Shown here: positions 48,835-58,000 of the stretch, one piece after another
Position numbering within the stretch: position 1 is the first letter of the stretch
Layout: every line of letters begins with the position of its first letter
Source: Komagataella phaffii GS115
Lineage: Eukaryota; Ascomycota; Pichiomycetes; Pichiales; Pichiaceae
Length of the DNA stretch: 64,000 nt
Assembly: GCF_000027005.1 (NCBI RefSeq)
Contig: NC_012964.1
Location: forward strand, 1,116,001-1,180,000
Direction: 5' to 3'
Notes under the pieces: model-generated
Seen by the model: the letters and a program-made list of their open reading frames with translations, nothing else
What the model was told of the DNA's origin: nothing
The model's database searches: none
Program-made: the position numbers and the translations under genes

Positions 48835-49332
48835 ACCAAAAACTACCCCAGATAATAAATTAGAAACAATTTGAATCTTTCCTTCAACCAGAAACGATTT
48901 CAGTGATGTGTAGTACTTCTAAGTATAGTAAAATAATCTCTGCAAAGCTACACTTCCTGAAAGGTTATCTAAACCGTGGACTCCATATGAGCGGCCGTTG
49001 GTCGACACCTAAAAGTTGCCTCATTGCTGACAGCCCTCTGAAGTGCGTGATCCCTTACCTTCCTCTGACAATGTTTACGCCTCGATCGCTCGATCATTTG
49101 TTCCTCGCAGAAGAGAATCTGCGTCAAGTTTCGCTTGGCCATCAGCGCGCGCCTAACTTCTTCCCCCCTACCTTGCTTCGGAAATAAAGGGAGCCCCGTC
49201 CGAGCGCAGTCCCGCGTCTCCCTGTTCCCTCTCCTTCTTTTTGGCCTTCTCCAGATATTTCTCCGTTGTTCCTTCTCTCTCTCTCCATCTTCTCCTTTTT
49301 TGAGGGTAACTCGGTCAGGTTTTCTGCAAGTA
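48835..49332. other. Intergenic region upstream of the F-box gene
   Basis: A 498-base gap. Most of it is GC-richer than average, with a polypyrimidine stretch (about 49217-49300) close to the F-box ATG, typical of a yeast promoter and leader. The F-box reading frame stays open through part of it without an ATG. No RNA gene is seen. Confidence 0.45.
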
Positions 49333-51336
49333 ATGAACAATCAACCGAAGTCATGGCAATTTGTTCCAGAAGAAATATTTGTTACCCTGATCAAGAACAT
49401 CGACAACCTTAACGATTTGCTCCACTTATCCCAAACATGCAAGTTCTACCATGAAGTGATTCTGAACAAGGTCTACACAAACTTGCTATTTGTAAACTCA
49501 AATTACATTGGACCTAGAAACTTTTATCAGATACAGGGGAATCAATTGGTGGAGAAGGGAGATCCAGTAAGCTTTACTGTCGTTGAGGAAGGGGCCACAA
49601 TTAATCGGTTGATTGCGACTTTAGAAGATGCTCCAAATTTGGTCAAATATATCAAACATATCATCATCTATACCAGTAGCAAGGAGTTTACAAGTCAGGT
49701 GGAGAATGATGAATTCATCACAAAGCAAAACGTCTATCAACAATTGTATGGACTTCTAATCAACAATAATACCGAGCTCCGCTATTTGACGAATTTTGAC
49801 TACTCCAACCTTCATAATGCCTCCTTTTTGATCAATTCGATCAGAGATGTTTCCTTAAGAGATACCAAAGTTATCATGTATGAAAATGACGACCTGACCT
49901 TTCACGAAGATAATTCATCATCTCATTCAATCCTTCCCAAATTGCAAAATCTACAGCTATTGAATTTGTCTGATATCGAGTATTGCTCTTCCATTGTGAA
50001 ATTGTCGTTGTATCTAGACAAATTCACATATATTGATATCAATTTATCAAATTACGAACACATATTTCAGAAACTGGAAATTTTGGAACTTCAATCTGTC
50101 AAGACAAGTGACTACTTTCTGAAAAAATTAGGTCAGCATCCAAATGTTAAACTTTCCAGCCTTAGAACACTGATGTTAGCATTTGATCATACCGCAAACA
50201 ATTTTTTCAATGAGTTTGAGCTTTTGGATAGAATCAATTTGTCCACCCTGAAAAGTTTGGATCTCAAATTCAAATGCTCATTTACTGCCTGTTTGAAAGA
50301 TTGTTTCATGCATTTCATGTACACATTATATCAAAAATTCCAGGAACATTCATTAAAGACTCATGACTCGGCATGTGGACTTGAGCAATTTTCGTTGTTA
50401 AATTCATCGATGTCAAACATGTTGTCGACGACTTCTTCTGTATATACGGAGTTTTCTACTCCAATCTATAGATTTCTGCAAAGTGTTTTGTTTGTCACCG
50501 ATGAAAAGAACAATTTTGCCCTCTGGAGAAAAATGAGGTACCTGTATTTCAACACCAACGATTTTATTTTTATCCCTCAGTTGATCCCCGATTTTCCAAT
50601 GGATTTGTCACAAGAAAGATGCACATTCAAGGTGACGCCAACTTACCTCCTGTTCAAGTACGAATGTTTCAATCAAATGTTCCAGGACGACTATTTGATT
50701 GGAACTCTGGAGTCTCTTATTATACCCGATTATTTCTACAATTGGAAACCATTTTTGAAATTTTCAAGTTCGGGTAAACTGATTAACATGAGACCAGATT
50801 TGGAATCGGAATTAACACGATTCGAAGAAGTTTCCGATACACCATGCCTCGACTACGTACAATACCTCAACGAATGCGGTTGTTCAAAATGCAATCGGGC
50901 TCGGCTGATATTTGAAGAACTTTCGTTGGAAAAATCCCTTCAAGATCAACCCACTACTTTTAGATTGACTAGAGATTCCGTGCTGGATTCCAAATACAGA
51001 CTATCGTACATGACAGTGATTCGAATGTTGAAATCTAGACTCCCGTTGTCTGAAAACATGTCAAAATATTACTCAGGGTTAGATCTGTTACAGCTGCCAT
51101 TCATGAATATAACGGATATCAATTGGACGGATATGAGCTCCTTTAACTCGATCGTTCTATTGATAATCCATAACATATTGGACGAGATCAAGTATTTTGT
51201 TTTGAATATTCCCAATCTCAGTGAACTTTGTCTAGGTGGAATCTTTTTTCGAATCACAAGAACTCGTCATCAGATCAGCATTGTATCTGTTACTGATAGG
51301 TTCTCTCTAAAAATTGAAACTAATGATTATGATTAA
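49333..51336 (+). CDS. F-box protein, probable SCF substrate adaptor
   Basis: The ATG at 49333 gives 667 residues. The N-terminus is an F-box (about 8-50: WQFVPEEIFVTLIKNIDNLNDLLHLSQTCKFYHEVILNKVY), which binds Skp1. The rest shows irregular leucine-rich segments (LPKLQNLQLLNLSDIEYCS, LSTLKSLDLKF). A conserved-looking cysteine cluster (YLNECGCSKCNRARLIFEEL) lies at about residue 520. Layout and length recall the S. cerevisiae Das1/YDR131C F-box pair, but I cannot prove that relation. The substrate is unknown. Confidence 0.75.
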   Translation: MNNQPKSWQFVPEEIFVTLIKNIDNLNDLLHLSQTCKFYHEVILNKVYTNLLFVNSNYIGPRNFYQIQGNQLVEKGDPVSFTVVEEGATINRLIATLEDAPNLVKYIKHIIIYTSSKEFTSQVENDEFITKQNVYQQLYGLLINNNTELRYLTNFDYSNLHNASFLINSIRDVSLRDTKVIMYENDDLTFHEDNSSSHSILPKLQNLQLLNLSDIEYCSSIVKLSLYLDKFTYIDINLSNYEHIFQKLEILELQSVKTSDYFLKKLGQHPNVKLSSLRTLMLAFDHTANNFFNEFELLDRINLSTLKSLDLKFKCSFTACLKDCFMHFMYTLYQKFQEHSLKTHDSACGLEQFSLLNSSMSNMLSTTSSVYTEFSTPIYRFLQSVLFVTDEKNNFALWRKMRYLYFNTNDFIFIPQLIPDFPMDLSQERCTFKVTPTYLLFKYECFNQMFQDDYLIGTLESLIIPDYFYNWKPFLKFSSSGKLINMRPDLESELTRFEEVSDTPCLDYVQYLNECGCSKCNRARLIFEELSLEKSLQDQPTTFRLTRDSVLDSKYRLSYMTVIRMLKSRLPLSENMSKYYSGLDLLQLPFMNITDINWTDMSSFNSIVLLIIHNILDEIKYFVLNIPNLSELCLGGIFFRITRTRHQISIVSVTDRFSLKIETNDYD

Positions 51337-51475
51337 GTATATAAAGGTAATGATGATGTAATGTCTCGGTTAGAATAATCCGAAGCGCGAAGGTAAGGGG
51401 CAAAGTACTGGGGGCACTCTAATCGCAGCCTAAGATTGTCTCCCAACACATTGATCTTTTACACAGTAGCTAGCA

Positions 51476-52501
51476 ATGAGTCACTATACTTATCTTGGAG
51501 ATAGCGGGCTTCAAATTTCCCGTGTTATTGTGGGGTGTATGTCTTTTGGGTCGAAGAAGTGGAATGAATGGGTAATTGAGGACGAGGATAAGATTTTTGA
51601 AATTCTAAAACATTGTTACGATAAGGGCATCAGAACATTTGACACTGCCGATTCCTATTCTAATGGGGAAAGTGAACGTTTATTGGGCAAGTTCTTGAAG
51701 GTTTATAATATTCCCAGAGAAAGCGTAGTGATTTTTTCCAAGGTGTTCTTTCCCTTAGGAGATAATGAAAAGGGCTTCAACTATACCACTAGAGCGCAAT
51801 TCCCCCAACACGAGCTGATCAATCGTCAAGGCTTGTCCAGAAAGCATATCATCGACGGTGTGCGATCATCCGTTGAAAGGTTAGGGACTTATATTGATTT
51901 GCTGCAGATTCATAGATTGGATCCAAATGTGCCCCCTAAAGAGATCATGAGAGCCTTGAACAATCTGGTAGAGAGTAACCAAGTTCGATACCTGGGGGCC
52001 TCAACTATGAAAACTTGGCAATTTGTCAACTTGCAAAACATAGCAGAACAGAATGGATGGCACAAGTTTATTTCAATGCAGAACTACTACAATCTCCTCT
52101 ACAGGGAGGAAGAGCGTGAAATGAACGACTACTGCAAACATAATGGTGTTGGTTTGATTCCTTGGTCTCCTAATGCCAGAGGGATATTAACCAGACCTTT
52201 GAAAACTCTGACAACCAGAGCAACCACCGATGCAGCAATCAAGATGGTAGGTCTGGACTCTTTATCGCCAGAGAGTGAAGAGATAATCAACAGAGTAGAG
52301 AAACTAGCATCGAAGAAAAACGTCTCCATGGCTGTTATCTCTACCGCTTGGGTTCTTCATAAAGGTTGCAATCCAATTATTGGATTTTCCAAACCTTCGA
52401 GAGTCGATGAAGCGTTGGAGGCTCTGGACTTGGAACTGCTGCCAGAAGACATCCAATTCCTGGAAGAGCCTTATCGGGCAAACAATGATCTGTTTGGGTG
52501 A
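51476..52501 (+). CDS. Aldo/keto reductase, aryl-alcohol dehydrogenase type (YPL088W-like)
   Basis: This 341-residue TIM-barrel oxidoreductase shows the AKR pattern. GLQISRVIVGCMSFGSKKW is the first strand. The catalytic Asp/Tyr are in GIRTFDTADSYSNGESERLLG, the Lys is in VVIFSKVFF, and the His is in IDLLQIHRLDP. The NADP site follows (YLGASTMKTWQF, IPWSPNARGILTRP, NPIIGFSKPSRVDEAL). This subclass reduces aryl aldehydes and similar carbonyls with NADPH. The physiological substrate is unknown. Confidence 0.9.
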   Translation: MSHYTYLGDSGLQISRVIVGCMSFGSKKWNEWVIEDEDKIFEILKHCYDKGIRTFDTADSYSNGESERLLGKFLKVYNIPRESVVIFSKVFFPLGDNEKGFNYTTRAQFPQHELINRQGLSRKHIIDGVRSSVERLGTYIDLLQIHRLDPNVPPKEIMRALNNLVESNQVRYLGASTMKTWQFVNLQNIAEQNGWHKFISMQNYYNLLYREEEREMNDYCKHNGVGLIPWSPNARGILTRPLKTLTTRATTDAAIKMVGLDSLSPESEEIINRVEKLASKKNVSMAVISTAWVLHKGCNPIIGFSKPSRVDEALEALDLELLPEDIQFLEEPYRANNDLFG

Positions 52502-52876
52502 GTCATATCAGGTCAAGATCTATCCGCTCATCCACGTACATACCACGTACATATTTGTAGCAGTAAGTATTTTATCCCGTTTGTCCTAAGTATCAATTTT
52601 TCACGCGCATCTCCAATTTTCATGTGTCATTGCATAATGTCTGGATGAGTAAATCGGAAACTTGGAGTTACTATGGGGGACCCTTCGTACAGGGGATAAA
52701 TTACCGCGAATTAGTGCATACCGTTTTACTTTTGCGAAAGATGACCCCTCTAGAGTGGGATATCGATAATCTGCAAGCTCACCACTTAAGGGAAAAAAAA
52801 AATCCCCATACAAATATTCTTTTCCTCTTTCAGTTCCTCCATATTCAACACAACAGTCCAAAAAGGTTACTCATAC
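52502..52876. other. Intergenic region upstream of the PFK2 gene
   Basis: This 375-base gap contains STRE-like CCCCT/AGGGG pentamers (for example CCCCT within GACCCCTCTAG near 52743), a poly-A run and a pyrimidine-rich leader before the ATG. A direct repeat of ACATACCACGTACATA type is visible near 52535-52555. No gene is seen. Confidence 0.4.
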
Positions 52877-54826
52877 ATGGACCGTTTAACTGGTCATCCG
52901 GATCTGGATGATGAGTACGACAAAGAGAATATGAAACTGATTATAGTCTGCGTTGGTTTACCTGCAAGGGGAAAGTCTTACATTACTAAGAAGCTCACTC
53001 GATATCTGAGCTGGTTACAGTATACAACCAAGATCTTCAACGTGGGAAACACAAGAAGGACCCAGAACGGTAAGCCATCCAGTGTTCCTGTAGATGGCCC
53101 TCGTCCTAAGGCAGAAGCATCAAACCACCATGACAGTGCCTTCTTCGACCCTTACAATGACCAGTTTTGTCAGCTCCGTGAAAAATGGGCCATGGACACT
53201 TTAGATGAACTATTGGACTTTCTATTATACAAAAACGGGAATGTGGGTATATTTGACGCTACAAATACTACGAAATCACGAAGGAGATGGGTTGTTGAAC
53301 ACATTAACCAGAGGACAAATGGGGATGAAAACTTCAAAGTTCTGTTTCTAGAGAGCATTTGCACAGATAAACAAATTATTGAAAAAAACATTAGACTGAA
53401 ACTAAGTGGGCCAGATTATATAAATATGGATCAACATGAAGCCTTGAAAGATTTCAAGGACAGGCTTAGGAATTACGAAAAAGTTTACGAGACTATTGAC
53501 GACCAGGAGGAAGAGGAGAACGAACGGTACAATATTCAGTATCTGAAGATAATCAACGCAGGAAAGAAGATAGTCAGTTATAACATAAATGGGTATTTAT
53601 CGTCCCACACCGTTTTTTATCTCCTGAATTTCAATCTTGCAGAACGTCAAATATGGTTGACGACGAATGGAGAGACAGAGTATAACCTTCAAAATAGGAT
53701 TGGAGGTGATTCCAAATTAAGCAATGAGGGATGGAAATTTGCCAAAGCATTGCCCAAGTTTATAGCACAGAAAAGAAAAGAGTTTCAACTTAGACAGTTG
53801 ACCAAACACTATATCGAGACTCAAACGCCCATTGAAGACGTACCGTTGGAGGAGCACACCAAGCCAGTCAAATATTCTGATCTGCATTTCCATGTTTGGT
53901 CATCGGCTTTAAAGAGATCTACTCAATCAACAACATTTTTTCCATCGGAAAATTACTCTCTGAAGCAATTCAGAACGTTGAATGATCTCTGTTGCGGATC
54001 ACTGGATGGTTTGACTGAACAAGAGTTCAAAAGTAAATACAAAGAAGAATACCAGAATTCTCAGACTGATAAACTGAGTTTCAGTTTCCCTGGTATCGGT
54101 GGGGAGTCTTATTTGGACGTGATCAACCGTTTGAGACCACTAATAGTTGAACTAGAAAGGTTGCCAGAACATGTCCTGGTCATTACCCACCGGGTCATAG
54201 TAAGGATTTTACTAGGATATTTCATGAATTTGGATAGAAATCTGTTGACAGATTTGGAAATTTTGCATGGGTATGTTTATTGTATTGAGCCGAAACCTTA
54301 TGGTTTAGACTTAAAGATCTGGCAGTATGATGAGGCGGACAACGAGTTTAATGAAGTTGATAAGCTGGAATTCATGAAAAGAAGAAGAAAATCGATCAAC
54401 GTCAACACGACAGATTTCAGAATGCAGTTAAACAAAGAGTTGCAACAGGACGCTCTCAATAATAGTCCTGGTAATAATAGTCCGGGCGTATCATCTCTAT
54501 CTTCATACTCGTCGTCCTCTTCCCTTTCCGCTGACGGGAGCGAGGGAGAAACATTAATACCACAAGTATCCCAGGCGGAGAGCTACAACTTTGAATTTAA
54601 CTCTCTTTCATCATCAGTTTCATCGTTGAAAAGGACGACATCTTCTTCCCAACATTTGAGCTCCAATCCTAGTTGTCTGAGCATGCATAATGCCTCATTG
54701 GACGAGAATGACGACGAACATTTAATAGACCCGGCTTCTACAGACGACAAGCTAAACATGGTATTACAGGACAAAACGCTAATTAAAAAGCTCAAAAGTT
54801 TACTACTTGACGAGGCCGAAGGCTAG
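52877..54826 (+). CDS. PFK26: 6-phosphofructo-2-kinase with inactive bisphosphatase domain (Pfk26/Pfk27-like)
   Basis: The protein has 649 residues. The kinase domain (about 19-245) has Walker A GLPARGKS (27-34), NVGNTRR and FDATNTT. The fructose-2,6-bisphosphatase domain (about 255-480) is degenerate. The catalytic LTRHGE motif reads LTTNGE, with Thr263 and Asn264 replacing Arg and the phospho-accepting His. The AGxxEE acid is altered (CGSLDG), although THR with its His remains. The enzyme should make fructose-2,6-bisphosphate, activating phosphofructokinase and inhibiting gluconeogenesis, but not hydrolyse it. The Ser-rich C-terminus may be phosphorylated. Which S. cerevisiae paralog it equals is uncertain. 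Confidence 0.85.
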   Translation: MDRLTGHPDLDDEYDKENMKLIIVCVGLPARGKSYITKKLTRYLSWLQYTTKIFNVGNTRRTQNGKPSSVPVDGPRPKAEASNHHDSAFFDPYNDQFCQLREKWAMDTLDELLDFLLYKNGNVGIFDATNTTKSRRRWVVEHINQRTNGDENFKVLFLESICTDKQIIEKNIRLKLSGPDYINMDQHEALKDFKDRLRNYEKVYETIDDQEEEENERYNIQYLKIINAGKKIVSYNINGYLSSHTVFYLLNFNLAERQIWLTTNGETEYNLQNRIGGDSKLSNEGWKFAKALPKFIAQKRKEFQLRQLTKHYIETQTPIEDVPLEEHTKPVKYSDLHFHVWSSALKRSTQSTTFFPSENYSLKQFRTLNDLCCGSLDGLTEQEFKSKYKEEYQNSQTDKLSFSFPGIGGESYLDVINRLRPLIVELERLPEHVLVITHRVIVRILLGYFMNLDRNLLTDLEILHGYVYCIEPKPYGLDLKIWQYDEADNEFNEVDKLEFMKRRRKSINVNTTDFRMQLNKELQQDALNNSPGNNSPGVSSLSSYSSSSSLSADGSEGETLIPQVSQAESYNFEFNSLSSSVSSLKRTTSSSQHLSSNPSCLSMHNASLDENDDEHLIDPASTDDKLNMVLQDKTLIKKLKSLLLDEAEG

Positions 54827-54897
54827 ACAATCCACAGTTAATTTTGATACTGTACTTTATAACGAGTAACATACATATCTTATGTAATCATCTATGT

Positions 54898-54908
54898 CAC
54901 GTCACGTG
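54898..54908. promoter_or_regulatory. CACGTCACGTG element upstream of VPS10
   Basis: A CACGTG E-box (54903-54908) preceded by an overlapping CACGTC half-copy, 100-110 bases before the VPS10 ATG. It is a possible Cbf1-type bHLH site; function is inferred from sequence only. Confidence 0.35.
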
Positions 54909-55007
54909 CGCGCGACATTATTCCGAGAACTTGCGCCCTGCTAGCTCCACTGTCAGAGTGATAACTTCCCCAAAATAGGATCCAACTGTTTCCAATTGCT
55001 TTTGGAA

Positions 55008-58000
55008 ATGTGGATTGAAAGAAACCTCATAGCGTCTATATTACTATTTTCAACTTCAGCTTATGCGGCATTCAAACCCAGGATAGTTAAAAAGGAATTT
55101 GATGACCTTTTGAATCCAATATACTTTAACGATTCATCGACAGTACTAGGTCTAGTAGATCAGACGCTGTTAATTTCCAACGATGATGGAAAATCATGGA
55201 CTAACTTGCAGGAGGTTATTACACCTGGGGAAATTGATCCGCTGACAATTGTAAACATTGAATTCAATCCATCCGCATCTAAGGCTTTTGTATTCACTGC
55301 TAGTAAGCACTACCTTACTTTAGACAAAGGATCCACCTGGAAAGAATTTCAAATTCCTCTTGAAAAATATGGTAACAGAATAGCCTACGACGTTGAGTTT
55401 AATTTTGTTAACGAAGAACATGCAATCATAAGAACAAGGTCTTGCAAACGTCGTTTTGATTGTAAGGATGAGTATTTTTATTCGTTAGATGACTTGCAAA
55501 GCGTTGACAAGATCACCATTTCTGACGAAATTGTCAATTGCCAGTTTTCACAATCTTCCACTAGCTCAGATTCCCGCAAAAACGATGCCATCACTTGCGT
55601 AACGCGTAAACTGGATTCCAACCGACACTTCTTGGAGTCGAACGTTCTGACAACCTTGAACTTTTTCAAGGATGTTACTAGCTTGCCCGCCAGTGATCCA
55701 TTAACTAAGATGCTTATCAAGGATATACGTGTTGTTCAAAATTACATTGTATTGTTTGTCAGTTCGGATAGATACAACAAATATTCACCCACTCTTCTTT
55801 TCATTTCCAAAGATGGAAATACGTTTAAGGAAGCCAGTTTACCAGATTCTGAAGGTACATCACCGTCGGTGCACTTTTTGAAAAGTCCTAATCCCAATTT
55901 GATAAGAGCAATTCGGCTAGGGAAAAAGAACTCACTAGATGGTGGTGGCTTTTATTCAGAAGTTCTACAATCTGACTCTACAGGGTTACACTTTCACGTT
56001 CTTCTGGACCACTTAGAAGCAAATTTGCTTTCGTACTATCAAATAGAGAACTTAGCGAACCTTGAAGGAATCTGGATTGCCAACCAAATCGACACTTCCA
56101 GCAAGTTTGGCTCAAAATCCGTTATAACATTTGATGCAGGTTTAACGTGGTCTCCTGTGACAGTAGATGAAGACGAAGATAAAAGTTTGCACATCATTGC
56201 GTTTGCTGGTGAAAATAGCCTTTATGAGTCCAAGTTTCCGGTTTCGACTCCAGGAATTGCCTTGAGGATAGGGCTTATTGGCGATAGTAGTGATGCACTT
56301 GATATTGGCAGCTATAGGACATTTTTAACCAGAGATGCAGGGCTAACATGGTCTCAAGTTTTTGATAATGTCTCTGTTTGCGGCTTTGGAAACTATGGAA
56401 ACATCATATTATGCTGTTCGTATGATCCACTACTTCGATCTGAGCCTTTGAAATTTCGTTATTCTTTGGATCAAGGTCTTAACTGGGAAAGTATTGATTT
56501 AGGCTTCAACGGAGTCGCTGTTGGCGTTTTGAACAATATAGACAATAGCAGTCCTCAATTCCTTGTGATGACGATTGCCACGGATGGTAAGTCTTCAAAG
56601 GCTCAGCATTTCTTGTATTCAGTTGATTTTTCTGATGCGTATGAGAAGAAAATATGTGATGTTACAAAAGACGAATTATTTGAAGAATGGACGGGAAGAA
56701 TAGATCCGGTGACGAAGCTGCCTATTTGTGTTAACGGTCACAAGGAAAAATTCAGAAGACGGAAGGCTGACGCTGAATGCTTCTCTGGTGAACTTTTTCA
56801 AGACCTAACTCCAATTGAAGAGCCATGTGATTGTGATCCGGATATTGATTACGAATGTTCGCTTGGATTTGAGTTCGATGCAGAGTCTAACCGATGTGAG
56901 CCAAATTTGTCAATCCTGTCCAGTCACTATTGTGTTGGGAAAAACTTAAAGAGAAAAGTGAAAGTAGATAGAAAGTCGAAAGTTGCAGGCACAAAATGTA
57001 AAAAGGATGTCAAACTTAAGGATAATTCTTTCACTTTAGACTGTTCCAAAACATCTGAACCAGATCTCAGCGAGCAAAGAATTGTTAGTACCACCATAAG
57101 CTTTGAAGGTTCTCCAGTACAATACATTTATTTGAAACAGGGGACCAACACAACCCTTCTTGACGAAACAGTCATTTTAAGAACATCACTACGAACTGTG
57201 TACGTGTCTCATAACGGGGGAACAACTTTTGATAGAGTTAGTATCGAAGATGATGTGTCATTTATTGACATCTATACAAACCATTACTTTCCAGATAATG
57301 TTTATTTGATCACTGATACAGATGAGCTGTACGTTTCGGATAATAGAGCTATCTCTTTCCAGAAAGTTGACATGCCTTCAAGAGCTGGTTTGGAGCTTGG
57401 AGTTCGAGCTCTAACCTTTCATAAGAGTGACCCTAACAAGTTTATTTGGTTCGGTGAGAAAGATTGTAACTCTATTTTTGACAGAAGTTGTCAAACACAA
57501 GCTTATATTACGGAAGACAACGGCTTATCTTTCAAGCCTCTTTTGGAAAATGTTAGATCATGTTACTTTGTTGGAACAACTTTTGATTCCAAGCTGTATG
57601 ATTTTGACCCGAACTTAATCTTTTGCGAGCAGAGAGTTCCAAATCAACGTTTCTTGAAACTTGTAGCCAGTAAGGACTATTTCTATGATGACAAAGAAGA
57701 GCTGTATCCTAAGATTATTGGAATTGCTACTACCATGAGCTTTGTTATCGTAGCGACTATCAACGAAGACAATAGATCATTGAAGGCGTTTATAACCGCG
57801 GATGGGTCTACTTTTGCGGAGCAATTGTTTCCTGCAGATCTGGATTTTGGAAGAGAAGTAGCGTACACAGTTATTGACAATTGGGAATCAAAAACACCCA
57901 ATTTCTTTTTCCATTTGACAACTTCTGAAGATAAAGATTTGGAATTTGGAGCTTTACTGAAATCAAACTACAATGGAACAACCTATACGCTTGCTGCCAA

